A stretch of DNA of 64,000 nucleotides from Oceanobacillus sojae (GTDB lineage Bacteria; Bacillota; Bacilli; Bacillales; Amphibacillaceae): the NCBI RefSeq assembly GCF_007991515.1, contig NZ_BJYM01000011.1, positions 1 to 64,000 on the forward strand, read 5' to 3'. The notes under the pieces were generated by a model. That model made no database searches. It had not been told where the DNA came from and saw only the letters and a list, made by a program, of their open reading frames with translations. How positions within the stretch are numbered: the first letter of the stretch is position 1; each line of letters opens with the position of its first letter. Below, piece by piece: positions 16,509 through 26,645 of the stretch. The position numbers were made by a program, and so were the translations under genes.

Positions 16509-18818
16509 ATGGATAAGCAAAATAATAACCATGAATTTGAATATCAGCGTCTGGAGAAGGTATTAGATATTATTGAAAAGAAACAAAATGCTTTGAAGGA
16601 ACAGTCCTCCAAGGTCAAAGAGGATGTCGTAGAGCTGCGTAAAACTTTTTGGGATGATATTACAGTCAACATGGATGAGATGGATGATATCATTGAAACA
16701 CAGGAAAGCATTAAACAGCAATCGAATATCCTTGCCCAAAAAGAACGGCATTATGGGAAAAATTATCAACGGATGAATCAATTAGAGCGCCTGAAAAATC
16801 AGCCTTATTTTGGAAGAATTGATTTTCAGGAAGAAGGCAGTGAAGATATAGAGCAAATTTATATTGGTACTTCTTCTTTAATGGATGAAGAAGAGAAGGA
16901 TTTTCTTATCTATGACTGGCGTGCACCTATTTCCGGGATTTATTATGATTATGCTCCAGGACCGGTAGAATACAGGAGTCAGGAAGAAACGGTTCATGGT
17001 GAAATGAGCTTGAAGCGGCAATTTATGATTCGTAATGGAAAAATGAAAGGAATTTTTGATACGTCGGTAACTATCATTGATGAGATGCTTCAGGAGAGCT
17101 TGAGTCAGGCGGCAGATACGCAAATGAAATCCATCGTCTCTACAATTCAACAGGAACAAAATGCAGTTATCCGTCATCGAGGCAGTAAAGTGCTTGTTGT
17201 TCAAGGTGCTGCGGGAAGCGGAAAAACATCGGCAGCTTTACAGCGTATTGCTTATTTACTTTATCATCACCGGACTAATTTAACAGCGAATCAGGTATTG
17301 TTATTATCTCCAAATGACTTATTTACAAGCTATGTAGCAAATGTTCTGCCTGAGTTGGGTGAAGAACCAGTTAACCAGCAAACCTTCCATCAATTTGTTT
17401 CAAATGGAACGGATAAGGCGCTGCATGTAGATTCACCATTCACTCAAATTGAAAAACTGATGCGTTTAGAGGAAAAAGAGCAGCAGACACAATTAGAAGC
17501 TATCCAGCACTTTTCCAGTACGGCTTTTATGGAGGATATTAATCAGCACTTAGAGAAATTAAACCGGACGAATCTTACTTTCAGATCGATACGTTTTCGG
17601 AATGAATTACTGATTGATAAAAAAGAGATAGAAAATTATTTTGCATCGCTGGAGAAAGATATGCGTCTTCCAAATAAAATGGAACAGCTAAGGAATTGGT
17701 TACTGCAGCGTATTCGTGAAATCCAAAAAGAGGAAATCAAGAAAGATTGGGTTCTGGATCAGATTCAGCTGTTATCCAAGGATGATTATATGAAGGCTTA
17801 TCATGAAGCTGAAAGTGAGCAGGAGGAAAGCAGTATTCAGGATGAAGAAAAGGTTTTAAGAGAGAAAATTATTCGTAAAACCTTTGCTCCTTTACAAAAA
17901 ATGATTCGTCAAAATCGCTTTGTCAATACATTTAAAATGTATATGGACCTCATAGCAGAGTTGAATGGAAATGATGCTATCCAGCGATATAAAGTAGAAG
18001 CAATAAGGCTGCTCCGAAAAAAACAGATTCCATGGGAACTGGCAACAGCGTATAACTTTTTTAAAGGGGAAATAATTGGTCATGAAGTTACCCGTCCAGT
18101 GCATTTAATTGTTATTGATGAAGCACAGGATTATACGCCGTTTCAATTTGCGTATCTAAAACACCTTTATCCGTATGCCAGCTTTACATTGCTTGGTGAT
18201 GTTAACCAGGCAATCTATTCCTATGCATCAAAGGAGAATCCGATTCAAGAAAAAATCTCACATGAGGATAGTACAGAACGGATTGTATTAACAAAAAGTT
18301 ATCGATCAACGAAGCAGATTTCGGATTTTACATCTTATTTTTCTCCAAGCGATGAACCGGTTGAACCTTTTAACCGCAGTGGTGTACTTCCAGAAGTTAT
18401 TCGTTTGACAAAGTCGATTTCTGAAAAGGATGCGCTGCTTTATAAAATAGAGGAAAAGCAGCAAGAAGGATATGAAACAATTGCAATTATAGCGAAGACA
18501 GCTGCTGGTTGTGATGATATATACCGGAAGCTGCATAAAGAGGTAGATATAAAACAGATTAATGAGGATTCAAAAACCTATCAAAAAGGTATTGTTGTTG
18601 TTCCTGTTTATTTGGCGAAGGGGATTGAGTTTGATGCAGTGATTCTTGCAGATGCTTCTGATGAGGTGTATTCGTATGCTGCAGATAGATATCTGCTTTA
18701 TACTGCGTGTACCCGGGCTATGCATGATTTAACGATTTTATTTTCCAATGAAATGTCTCCATTCTTAAGCAAAATCCCTAACGAGAAATATAGATATTCG
18801 ACAATTGTTGAGAGATGA
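16509..18818 (+). CDS. helD: RNA polymerase recycling motor HelD
   Basis: This 769-residue UvrD/SF1-like ATPase matches Bacillus HelD in length and layout. HelD binds RNA polymerase and removes stalled or post-termination complexes from DNA using ATP. An N-terminal coiled coil (about 1-110) is followed by the helicase domains: Walker A GAAGSGKTS at about 233-241, the Walker B VIDEAQD near 536-542, LLGDVNQAIYS near 561-571, and the C-terminal YTACTRA motif about residue 735. The ATG at 16509 is preceded by AAAGGAGG; a TTG one codon earlier is less likely. It is a single-gene unit convergent with prfC. Confidence 0.92.
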   Translation: MDKQNNNHEFEYQRLEKVLDIIEKKQNALKEQSSKVKEDVVELRKTFWDDITVNMDEMDDIIETQESIKQQSNILAQKERHYGKNYQRMNQLERLKNQPYFGRIDFQEEGSEDIEQIYIGTSSLMDEEEKDFLIYDWRAPISGIYYDYAPGPVEYRSQEETVHGEMSLKRQFMIRNGKMKGIFDTSVTIIDEMLQESLSQAADTQMKSIVSTIQQEQNAVIRHRGSKVLVVQGAAGSGKTSAALQRIAYLLYHHRTNLTANQVLLLSPNDLFTSYVANVLPELGEEPVNQQTFHQFVSNGTDKALHVDSPFTQIEKLMRLEEKEQQTQLEAIQHFSSTAFMEDINQHLEKLNRTNLTFRSIRFRNELLIDKKEIENYFASLEKDMRLPNKMEQLRNWLLQRIREIQKEEIKKDWVLDQIQLLSKDDYMKAYHEAESEQEESSIQDEEKVLREKIIRKTFAPLQKMIRQNRFVNTFKMYMDLIAELNGNDAIQRYKVEAIRLLRKKQIPWELATAYNFFKGEIIGHEVTRPVHLIVIDEAQDYTPFQFAYLKHLYPYASFTLLGDVNQAIYSYASKENPIQEKISHEDSTERIVLTKSYRSTKQISDFTSYFSPSDEPVEPFNRSGVLPEVIRLTKSISEKDALLYKIEEKQQEGYETIAIIAKTAAGCDDIYRKLHKEVDIKQINEDSKTYQKGIVVVPVYLAKGIEFDAVILADASDEVYSYAADRYLLYTACTRAMHDLTILFSNEMSPFLSKIPNEKYRYSTIVER

Positions 18819-18819
18819 G

Positions 18820-18866
18820 AAAAGGATTTCTGTCCCTGGTCAGATTGGGGACAGAAATCCTTTTTT
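18820..18866. terminator. Bidirectional terminator between helD and prfC
   Basis: A perfect 17-bp stem (18820-18836 with 18848-18864) is flanked by A- and T-runs. Its right edge overlaps the prfC stop codon. Confidence 0.9.
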
Positions 18867-20436
18867 ATTGATAATTATTTGTTTCAAAAAGATCAATCAG
18901 CTCAACATCTGGGTTCTTGTCTTTAAACCAGTTTAACGCAAACTCATTGCGGAAGAGTACAAGCGGCTGATCATGACGGTCACGAACCAGCAGATTTCCT
19001 GAGTCAAACAATGAAGCATCAGCCTGTTCAGGCTTTAACCATCTGGGAATACGCTCGCCAATGGGCTCCATGATTACTTCAGCATTATATTCATTTTCCA
19101 TGCGATAAGTGAAGACCTGGTATTGTAATTCTCCGACCGCGCCCAGAATAAAGGAATCCGTTAATTTATCCCGGAACAGCTGTATGGCACCTTCTTGAAC
19201 AAGCTGTTCAATCCCTTTACGAAATTGCTTCGACTTTAATGCGTTTTTCGCCATTACCTTTTTAAAGATTTCCGGCGGGAACTGCGGCAGTTCATCAAAT
19301 TCATATTTTTCTTTCCCGGTAAGCAGAGTATCGCCAATTTGATAGGCATTTGGATCATAAATTCCAATAATATCCCCTGCATATGCCTCTTCAATGGTTT
19401 CTCTGGATGAGGCAACCATTTGCTGAGATTGGGCCAATTTTAATTCCTTTCCAGTCCGGGCCAGCTGAACACTCATACCGCGGGTAAATTTTCCGGAGCA
19501 TACACGTAAAAAGGCAATACGATCACGGTGTGCTGGATTCATATTTGCCTGGATCTTAAAAATAAATCCAGAAAAGTCTTCTTCCTGTGGGTCAACTGCT
19601 CCTTTGGTTGACTTTCGCGGTGTCGGACTTGGTGCTAAGCGGATGAAGGAATTAAAAAATGTTTGAACGCCAAATGGAGACAGCGCACTGCCGAAGAAAA
19701 CAGGAGTTAATTCGCCATTTAAAATAGCTTCCTCAGAATACGTATTTCCAGCTTCTTCAACAAGCTCTAATTCATTTAATGCATCTTGGTAAGTTGCATT
19801 TTCTGTCAACTCTGGATGGTTTTCTAATTCTTGATAAGGAATATAGGTTTCTTCTGCACCAGGATGATGCTGTACAAATTGCTTATTGTCCCGGTCAAAG
19901 ATACCTAAGAAACCTTTCCCCATGCCTGCAGGCCAATTCATAGGAAAAGTATCAATTTCTAATACTGCTTCCAGCTCCTCCAATAAAGCAAGAGGTTCTT
20001 TTCCTTCCCTGTCTAATTTATTCATAAAGGTAAAGATGGGAATACCGCGCATACGGCAAACCTTAAACAGCTTAATCGTCTGTGCTTCAATCCCTTTAGT
20101 GGAATCAATAATCATAACAACGCTGTCCACAGCGGTTAATGTCCGGTAGGTATCCTCACTGAAATCTTCATGTCCAGGGGTATCTAAAATATTGATATGA
20201 AAACCTTCATATTGAAAGTTCATGACACTGGATGTAACGGAGATACCACGCTGTTTCTCAATTTCCATCCAGTCAGATGTAGCGAATTTGCCGGATTTTT
20301 TTCCTTTAACTGTTCCGGCTGAACGAATCAGATTACCATATAGTAATAGTTTTTCTGTCATCGTTGTTTTCCCGGCATCGGGATGCGAGATAATCGCAAA
20401 TGTTTTTCTTTTTTTTACTTCTTCTTGAATTGTCAT
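18865..20436 (-). CDS. prfC: Peptide chain release factor 3 (RF3)
   Basis: The 523-residue translational GTPase recycles RF1/RF2 from the ribosome after peptide release. G1 is SHPDAGKTT (17-25), followed by the RF3-typical [30 protein letters not shown] region (G2), DTPGHEDF (G3) and NKLDRE (G4). The full-length domain II and III follow, ending with the RF3 motif EFALNWF. GAAAGGA precedes the ATG. RF3 is patchily distributed; I recall it missing from B. subtilis but present in Oceanobacillus. It is monocistronic and divergent from the SNF2 gene. Confidence 0.93.
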   Translation of the reverse strand: MTIQEEVKKRKTFAIISHPDAGKTTMTEKLLLYGNLIRSAGTVKGKKSGKFATSDWMEIEKQRGISVTSSVMNFQYEGFHINILDTPGHEDFSEDTYRTLTAVDSVVMIIDSTKGIEAQTIKLFKVCRMRGIPIFTFMNKLDREGKEPLALLEELEAVLEIDTFPMNWPAGMGKGFLGIFDRDNKQFVQHHPGAEETYIPYQELENHPELTENATYQDALNELELVEEAGNTYSEEAILNGELTPVFFGSALSPFGVQTFFNSFIRLAPSPTPRKSTKGAVDPQEEDFSGFIFKIQANMNPAHRDRIAFLRVCSGKFTRGMSVQLARTGKELKLAQSQQMVASSRETIEEAYAGDIIGIYDPNAYQIGDTLLTGKEKYEFDELPQFPPEIFKKVMAKNALKSKQFRKGIEQLVQEGAIQLFRDKLTDSFILGAVGELQYQVFTYRMENEYNAEVIMEPIGERIPRWLKPEQADASLFDSGNLLVRDRHDQPLVLFRNEFALNWFKDKNPDVELIDLFETNNYQ

Positions 20437-20696
20437 AGTGAAATCCTTTCTATAATAGACCGATCAATTATTAAGAGCTGTATTTACTGCTGATAGGTTG
20501 ATCAGGAGCTACGTTTAAAATCATCATTTCTTTATTAGATGTTAAAGCATTCTTGCTTTATAATAAACAATAGATATATCATACTACAATTTAACCCCAT
20601 TCGTGAAATAATCGAAGGGATAAAATAAAAAAATCTGGTCAAAAGTTTATTTTATGAATATAAGCTTGGCTGTAAATATGGGAGTATGAGAAATGA

Positions 20697-23600
20697 ATGA
20701 AAAGGTCGTGCAGTAAAATGGTATGGATATCCAAGCAGGAAATCAAAGAACGATGTGGAGAGCTGTCTTATAAATATGGAGAACGTCTCTGGAAAAAAGG
20801 AAATGTCCAGCTGACCTTTCTTGATCAGCAGATTATTGGAACAGTTAGAACCACAGATGATTTCCATATAACGCTGACGTATCGAAATAATAAAATAGAA
20901 AGCACCGGGTGCAGCTGCCCGAAGCTTGGTTCTTATACATTGGATTGCCAGCATATTGCTGCAGTTTTAATTGGTATACATGAAACTGGTGAGCCGAAAA
21001 CAGACAGCACTTCACTTACAGGAAAATCAGAAAAGGAATTTCGGCATCGTGGTTATTTTGAAACAAGACAAGCTATTCCGGTGCATTTTTACTTGCGTAT
21101 ACCCGAAAAATCAGAGCGGAAAGCGTTGCAAATGGCTGTGCAAATTGATGGTAAACTTGTTAATAATATTATCGCCTTTTTGAAAGCATTAAAAAATGGA
21201 ACGCGATTTTCTGTTGCTGAAAATCTCTTATATGATGCAGCTAAATTTTATTTTGAAGATGACAGCAATCAGATTTTAGAACAGCTTATTCAGGCTTATG
21301 AGGATCAGCAAATGATTGGAACAGCTTTTGCTGATAAAACAAGCTGGATCTCTATTCCGGCAACAGTCTGGGAGCGGATGGAAAGATTACTTCATTCTAG
21401 TCCACTTGTTTCTTTGTATTTGGAAGCTGATGCATATCACAAGCAGTTATTAAGCTTTTACGACGCGCTGCCCTCATTTTCTTTTCGTATCCGTCAAACA
21501 GGAATAAATTATTCGATTTCATTTTTGGAAAGAAGCCATACAATATTTTTGCTGGCTTATCAGCTTATTTATCAGAACGGTTCTTTATATTTATTGACAG
21601 AGGAAGAAAAGCAGCTGATTCATTTATGTGAGCAGCTGTGGAAACAACAGTCGGGAACAATCGTTGTCAGCAAGGAACAAATTGTATCTATTTCTGTACT
21701 TTTAGAACGGATCGGTGAAGTACAGGATACAACTGGAACGTTGAAGAGTCTCTATACACCGCTTAAAGCAAGTATCTATATTGATCGGATTCATAATCGT
21801 TTACTGGCAGGCTTGGAATTTCAATATGGAGATAAAAAGATAACGCCTTTTGAGAAAACAGCAATGGTTCGCCGTGATAAGGAAAAAGAAGCAGAAATTA
21901 TTGCTTTTCTGGAAAGAAGCGGCTTTGCACATACGGAAGGCAGTTTTATTCTGCAAAATGAACAGCTAGAATATGATTTTTTATACCATTACTTGCCTGA
22001 ACTGTATAAGATAGCAGATGTTTTTGTTACAAATGCTGTCCGTAATCAAATCAGCAAGAAGCGGTTCCAGCCGATTGTCCGTGTGAAGCATAAACGCGAT
22101 AGAACAAATTGGCTCGCCTTTTCCTTCCAGGTGAAAGGCTTCTGGGAACAGGAGGTTCGTCAGATTCTTGAAGCGATAGAAGAAAAGCGGCCATATTATC
22201 GGTTAAAGGATGGCTCCTTTCTCACATTGGAAACAGAAGAAATAAAAGAATTGGAAAAATATCTTCTCTCTGTTTCAATGACGCCTTCTGAAATTTTGGA
22301 GGAAATTGAGCTGTCGCTAAAGGATGGGTTATCGTTTGCCCATCGAATGGAGGATAATGGCTATCTGGCTGAAGGAGAAGCTGTGAAGGAAATGATTTAT
22401 GATATCCAGGCTCCAGCAAATGAAAAATATCCGATAGCGTCAGAAATTGAACCTATTTTAAAGCCTTATCAGAAGGATGGTGTCCGTTGGATGCTGGCAG
22501 TGGCTGAAGCTGGACTTGGCGGTGTTTTAGCAGATGAAATGGGATTAGGAAAGACGGTGCAGGCTATTGCATTTTGTATGACGAAATACCAGCAGCAAAA
22601 GGAGAAAAAAGCACCTGTACTCATTGTCTGCCCAACATCTTTATGCTATCAGTGGAAGCAGGAATGGGAATTATTCGCACCAGGATTTTCAGCAGAGATA
22701 CTGGACGGCGCCATCCAGGAAAGAAAGCGGAAAAAGAAAACATTGCTCGAGAAGGATGTATGGATTGTTTCTTATGGTGTTTTAAAAAATGAAATTGATT
22801 GGCTGAAGAAAAACATTACGTTCCAGACAATTATTTTTGATGAAGCGCAGACTTTTAAGAATCCGGCAACACAGGTTTTCCGGACGGTAAAAAAATTAAA
22901 AGCAGATTATCAATTTGCTTTAACGGGAACTCCTTTAGAAAATAAAATGGAGGACTTATGGTCGATTTTTCATATTATATTTCCCGAATTGCTTGGCGGT
23001 TTGAAAGACTTTGCCTGGCTTACCAATGATCAGGTTCTGAGAAGAGTTCATCCATTTATGCTGCGAAGAGAAAAAAAGGATGTTCTGAAGGATATGCCGA
23101 TAAAGACGGAATATATCGAACGTGTTCCATTGACAGAAGCACAGAAGCAAATCTACATTTCGTATTTATCGAAATTAAGACATCCAAAATTTAAACATTT
23201 GGATCGTGATACGGTTCGTAAAAATCGTATTAAGATTTTGGCAGGGCTCACACGTCTAAGGCAAATTTGCTGTGATCCGTCATTATTTATACGTGATTAT
23301 GATGGAGAATCTGCCAAGCTTCAGCGCTTAATGAAAATCGTGAAGGATGCAAAACGTTCAGGCAAGCGAATGCTGATTTTTTCCCAGTTTACCCAAATGC
23401 TGAAGCGCATAGGAGATTTATTGAGAATAGAGGAGATTCCTTATTTCTATTTAGATGGACAAACACCTTCTGAGGATCGGCTGCAAATATGCCGTTCATT
23501 TAATCAGGGGGAAAATGATATTTGCTTAATTTCTTTAAAAGCGGGGGGAACAGGCTTGAATTTAGTTGGTGCGGATACGGTTATTCTATATGATACATGG

Positions 23601-23831
23601 TGGAACCCGGCAGTAGAGGATCAAGCCATAGACCGTGCGCACCGAATCGGTCAGATTTATGATGTTACTGTGATTCGCATGCTGACGGAGGGAACAATTG
23701 AGGATAAAATGTATGATCTCCAGCAGAAAAAAAGAAAACTGATAGAACAGATGGTGCAGACGAAGGATTTATGGAATTATCAGCTGACAGATGAAGATGT
23801 GGAGAAACTGCTGCGAGAAACGCTGCAATAG
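20697..23831 (+). CDS. SWIM-SNF2 family DEAD/DEAH-box helicase (YwqA-like)
   Basis: The 1044-residue protein joins an N-terminal SWIM zinc finger (C-x-C...C-x-H, GCSCPKLGSYTLDCQHI about residues 73-89), a long SNF2-associated middle region (about 120-560) and a SNF2 ATPase. The ATPase shows DEMGLGKT (613-620), IIFDEAQTFKN (about 712-722), LTGTPLENKMEDLWSIF (about 742-758), SLKAGGTGLNL (about 943-953) and DRAHRIGQ (about 979-986). It should translocate on double-stranded DNA; the bacterial role is unclear. The start is uncertain: ATG at 20697 has GGGAG 12 nt before it, ATG at 20718 has AAAAGG 12 nt before it. Confidence 0.9.
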   Translation: MKRSCSKMVWISKQEIKERCGELSYKYGERLWKKGNVQLTFLDQQIIGTVRTTDDFHITLTYRNNKIESTGCSCPKLGSYTLDCQHIAAVLIGIHETGEPKTDSTSLTGKSEKEFRHRGYFETRQAIPVHFYLRIPEKSERKALQMAVQIDGKLVNNIIAFLKALKNGTRFSVAENLLYDAAKFYFEDDSNQILEQLIQAYEDQQMIGTAFADKTSWISIPATVWERMERLLHSSPLVSLYLEADAYHKQLLSFYDALPSFSFRIRQTGINYSISFLERSHTIFLLAYQLIYQNGSLYLLTEEEKQLIHLCEQLWKQQSGTIVVSKEQIVSISVLLERIGEVQDTTGTLKSLYTPLKASIYIDRIHNRLLAGLEFQYGDKKITPFEKTAMVRRDKEKEAEIIAFLERSGFAHTEGSFILQNEQLEYDFLYHYLPELYKIADVFVTNAVRNQISKKRFQPIVRVKHKRDRTNWLAFSFQVKGFWEQEVRQILEAIEEKRPYYRLKDGSFLTLETEEIKELEKYLLSVSMTPSEILEEIELSLKDGLSFAHRMEDNGYLAEGEAVKEMIYDIQAPANEKYPIASEIEPILKPYQKDGVRWMLAVAEAGLGGVLADEMGLGKTVQAIAFCMTKYQQQKEKKAPVLIVCPTSLCYQWKQEWELFAPGFSAEILDGAIQERKRKKKTLLEKDVWIVSYGVLKNEIDWLKKNITFQTIIFDEAQTFKNPATQVFRTVKKLKADYQFALTGTPLENKMEDLWSIFHIIFPELLGGLKDFAWLTNDQVLRRVHPFMLRREKKDVLKDMPIKTEYIERVPLTEAQKQIYISYLSKLRHPKFKHLDRDTVRKNRIKILAGLTRLRQICCDPSLFIRDYDGESAKLQRLMKIVKDAKRSGKRMLIFSQFTQMLKRIGDLLRIEEIPYFYLDGQTPSEDRLQICRSFNQGENDICLISLKAGGTGLNLVGADTVILYDTWWNPAVEDQAIDRAHRIGQIYDVTVIRMLTEGTIEDKMYDLQQKKRKLIEQMVQTKDLWNYQLTDEDVEKLLRETLQ

Positions 23832-23838
23832 ATAATTG

Positions 23839-23886
23839 GCTTAAGGCTGGATGGTGATTACTCTTCCTCCTTAAGCTTCTTTTCTA
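23839..23886 (+). terminator. Probable terminator after the SNF2 gene
   Basis: GCTTAAGG (23839-23846) pairs with CCTTAAGC (23869-23876), followed by TTCTTTTCT. The loop is large (22 nt), so efficiency is uncertain. Confidence 0.45.
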
Positions 23887-23961
23887 CGTGGGAAAAACAT
23901 CTGTTAAATCAATGGTATAAAAGGAAAGTATGAAATCATTTTACATAATCTGATAAGAGGC

Positions 23962-23991
23962 TTGACGTTTATTCAGACTAATGATTATGCT
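23962..23991 (+). promoter_or_regulatory. Candidate rocD promoter
   Basis: TTGACG (23962-23967), an 18-nt gap and TATGCT (23986-23991) fit a sigma-A promoter about 50 nt before the rocD start. No sigma-54 -24/-12 element, which drives roc operons in B. subtilis, was found. Confidence 0.4.
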
Positions 23992-24038
23992 TAAGAAGAA
24001 AGAGAACAAATCTGAATAAAATCAAGGGAGGCTGCTTT

Positions 24039-25235
24039 ATGGTGACATCAAAAGAAATAATGGAACTGACTTCAACCTATGGTGCAAATAATTATCATCC
24101 ATTACCGGTAGTTGTTTCAGAAGCTGAGGGAGTCTGGGTAAAGGACCCGGAAGGAAATAAATATATGGATATGCTAAGCGCATACTCAGCGGTGAATCAA
24201 GGGCATCGACATCCTAAGATAATTCAAGCGTTAAAAGATCAAGCAGATAAAGTGACGCTTACTTCAAGAGCTTTTCATAATGAACTGTTAGGACCCTGGA
24301 CAGAGCGTCTTGCCGAGTTAACAAAAAAAGATAAGGTATTGCCTATGAATACTGGAGTTGAAGCAGTAGAGACGGCAATAAAAGCTGCCCGCAGATGGGC
24401 ATACGAGAAAAAAGGTATAGAGGATAATCAGGCAGAGGTTATTGCTGCCAGGGGCAATTTCCATGGTAGAACAATGAATGCGATTTCATTGTCTGATGAC
24501 CCAAGTGCTACAACAAACTATGGTCCCTTTGTTCCTGGTATTTATAAGATAAATTATGGAGATATTCAAGCGTTAAAAGAAACGATAACACCAAATACAG
24601 CAGCAGTTATTTTAGAGCCGATACAAGGGGAAGCTGGTATCCTTATTCCACCGGAGGGATATTTGCAGGAGGTTCGAAAAATTTGTGATGAAGAAAATAT
24701 ACTATTTATTGCCGATGAAGTGCAGACTGGTTTTGCTCGTACAGGAAAGATGTTTGCCTGTGAATGGGAAAATGTAGAGCCTGATATATATGTAATGGGG
24801 AAAGCGCTGGGCGGAGGTGTTATGCCTATTTCTGCTATAGCAGCTGACAGGGAAATTATGGACGTATTTACACCTGGTTCGCACGGGTCGACATTTGGAG
24901 GAAATCCGTTAGCCTGTGCTGTTTCTATGGCTGCATTAGATGTAATTGAAGAAGAGGGACTTGTCGACAGGTCACTTGAACTGGGAGAGTATTTTGCTAT
25001 TGAATTAGCTGCTATTGACCATCCTGATTTGAACGAAGTACGTGCTAAAGGATTATTTATCGGTGTAGAATTTAATAAGCCTGTACGCCCTATTTGTGAA
25101 TCATTAAAAGAAAACGGAATTCTTTGTAAGGAAACACATGAAACCACTATCCGTTTTGCTCCTCCATTAACGATCAGTAAAGAAGAGCTTGACTGGGCAT
25201 TGGATAGAATAAAGAAAGTGCTGCAGACTAATTAA
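24039..25235 (+). CDS. rocD: Ornithine--oxo-acid aminotransferase
   Basis: The 398-residue PLP enzyme of the class III aminotransferases converts ornithine and 2-oxoglutarate to glutamate-5-semialdehyde and glutamate in arginine/proline metabolism. It begins with the ornithine aminotransferase signature [13 protein letters not shown] and has [18 protein letters not shown] (about 105-122), the aspartate of IADEVQTG (about 226) and the PLP lysine in MGKALGGG at K255. GGGAGG precedes the ATG. It stands alone; no other roc genes are adjacent. Confidence 0.93.
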   Translation: MVTSKEIMELTSTYGANNYHPLPVVVSEAEGVWVKDPEGNKYMDMLSAYSAVNQGHRHPKIIQALKDQADKVTLTSRAFHNELLGPWTERLAELTKKDKVLPMNTGVEAVETAIKAARRWAYEKKGIEDNQAEVIAARGNFHGRTMNAISLSDDPSATTNYGPFVPGIYKINYGDIQALKETITPNTAAVILEPIQGEAGILIPPEGYLQEVRKICDEENILFIADEVQTGFARTGKMFACEWENVEPDIYVMGKALGGGVMPISAIAADREIMDVFTPGSHGSTFGGNPLACAVSMAALDVIEEEGLVDRSLELGEYFAIELAAIDHPDLNEVRAKGLFIGVEFNKPVRPICESLKENGILCKETHETTIRFAPPLTISKEELDWALDRIKKVLQTN

Positions 25236-25251
25236 ATAAGGTAAGTTTTAT

Positions 25252-25290
25252 AAAAGGCTCTAATGCGAAAATCATTAGGGCTTTTTATTA
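25252..25290 (+). terminator. Terminator of rocD
   Basis: AAAAGG-CTCTAATG pairs with CATTAG-GGCTTTTT around a short loop, ending in a T-run. Confidence 0.7.
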
Positions 25291-25383
25291 TTACTCAACT
25301 TCCGTACCTTAAAAAGTAACTTGCTTATCATGGAGACATGTGTTGATCGTTCCTTCCACCTAATTCTTGACAAAGCATAAACT

Positions 25384-25960
25384 CTGGCTAGAAAGAAGGT
25401 AATGTATGAGGCCACCGCTGCGGCGGACCGTTTTGCTTTCCTAGGGGCATGCTTCAGCTAACTTTTGCCAAGAAGAGCACTTGGCAAAAGTGGATCTTCA
25501 GATGATGCTATTCCCTGTCCAGCTGCAAGCGTCAAAAACTAGACAACTTCCCGATAGCGCCCTACTATAAGTTATCATCCGTTCGTAAACGCACGGTAAT
25601 TCCTTTATCTCAGTTGCTTCGGTCCAGTTGTTACGTTTTTAAACGACGCTTTCCGCTTTCCCTTCAGGAGTCAAAACGGTCCGCCTCCGCTAGAAAGGGT
25701 GTTCTATACTGTTTAATACAACGGAGCCAATAGAAATTAGACAAGCAAAGAATATCTTTTTCGTGGTGCATGTAAAAATGTCCCGTCGCCATTACTTTCT
25801 GTTCATAAAAGCTATTCCTGATATTTACTATCCCATGCTGTGTCATCATTTAAATTGTCAATTCAACCATTTGAAACACTAAAATGATCTTTTCATTAAG
25901 CAAAAAGCGGTTTTCTTTTCAAGTTAGCTGAAGCCGTCCCCATGGAAAGCGTAGTGGTTG
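25384..25960. repeat. Composite of degenerate inverted intergenic repeats
   Basis: No convincing gene lies in 25236-26173. Two nested inverted-repeat pairs are visible. GCGGCGGACCGTTTTG (25419-25434) matches the complement of CAAAACGGTCCGCCTCCGC (25672-25690). GCTTTCC..GGGG...GCTTCAGCTAACT (about 25435-25464) matches the complement of AGTTAGCTGAAGC..CCCC..GGAAAGC (about 25919-25949). A third GCTTTCCGCTTTCCCTTCAGG piece lies near 25648. The G+C content is well above that of the flanks. Motifs of the type 'gctttcc...gcttcagctaac' recur between genes in many Bacillaceae genomes, as I recall. Transposase genes are absent. Confidence 0.65.
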
Positions 25961-26173
25961 GTTGCAGGAGCTATACACAATCTCCATTCAACAAAAAGAT
26001 ATTTCACAAAATGCAAGCAGGATAATGAAGAACATGCTTATCCTGGTAGGGTAAGGTATAGATGTTTATTCTCAGGTGCGAAAGTTGAGTTATTATAAAA
26101 CAATAATTCCCAAACAGTGGAAGTATGAAATAAGTGATTAAGTAAAAGATAAGCAGTGAGGAGGTGAGAGACA

Positions 26174-26461
26174 ATGAAAACACTACATGCTATTGCAGTC
26201 ACTTTATTGATTATTGGTGGTATCAACTGGGGACTAATTGGATTTTTTCAATTTGATCTAGTGTCGGCTATTTTTGGCGGGCAGACCGCTGTCCTTTCTC
26301 GAATTATTTATGGACTCGTTGGGATTAGCGCCATTTATTATCTTACAACTTTATTCTCTGGGGTTGGTGAACCAATCCAGGATTCGGATCATTTACAAAC
26401 AGGCTTCCGAACAGAATTTAGTGAGGATTATGGCATTGAGGAAGAAATTGACGATAAATAA
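26174..26461 (+). CDS. yuzA: DUF378 family membrane protein (YuzA-like)
   Basis: The 95-residue protein has two membrane helices with the DUF378 pattern: LHAIAVTLLIIGGINWGLIGFF (about 4-25, typical I-G-G-x-N-W-G-L) and RIIYGLVGISAIYYL (about 44-58). An acidic tail follows (about 65-95), longer than in many relatives. GAGGAGGTGAG precedes the ATG. Function is unknown; members are general-stress or envelope associated by annotation only. Confidence 0.85.
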   Translation: MKTLHAIAVTLLIIGGINWGLIGFFQFDLVSAIFGGQTAVLSRIIYGLVGISAIYYLTTLFSGVGEPIQDSDHLQTGFRTEFSEDYGIEEEIDDK

Positions 26462-26517
26462 CTGGCAAAAAGCCTTTCGAAAAAATAAAACGCAGATGTA
26501 TCCCTGAAGCAGGATGA

Positions 26518-26572
26518 ATATCTGAAGTGGGCTTTAAACAGTAAAAAAGTGTTTGGGCTGCACTTCAGATAT
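26518..26572. other. Perfect 12-bp stem hairpin between yuzA and yuxK
   Basis: ATATCTGAAGTG (26518-26529) pairs exactly with CACTTCAGATAT (26561-26572). The 31-nt interior can pair further (AAACA with TGTTT). There is no adjacent T-run on either strand, so it is not a standard intrinsic terminator, although it separates two convergent genes. Confidence 0.6.
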
Positions 26573-26645
26573 GTTTACTGCCTGGTTAGTGCAGCTGCCT
26601 TATCTCGGGAGATATGGGGAAACTCTCCGGGAAGGCTGTTTTATT

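Noticed and set aside
24566-25147. 193-codon minus-strand frame opposite rocD
   Set aside because: Shadow of a well-supported aminotransferase gene; S/P/I-rich composition typical of antisense frames.
25664-25849. 61-codon minus-strand frame
   Set aside because: Its end is made of the intergenic repeat (segment coding FLAEADRFDS), so it is repeat-derived and not a gene.
25384-25960. Insertion sequence or CRISPR array
   Set aside because: No transposase frame, and the repeats are inverted and degenerate with no regular spacing.
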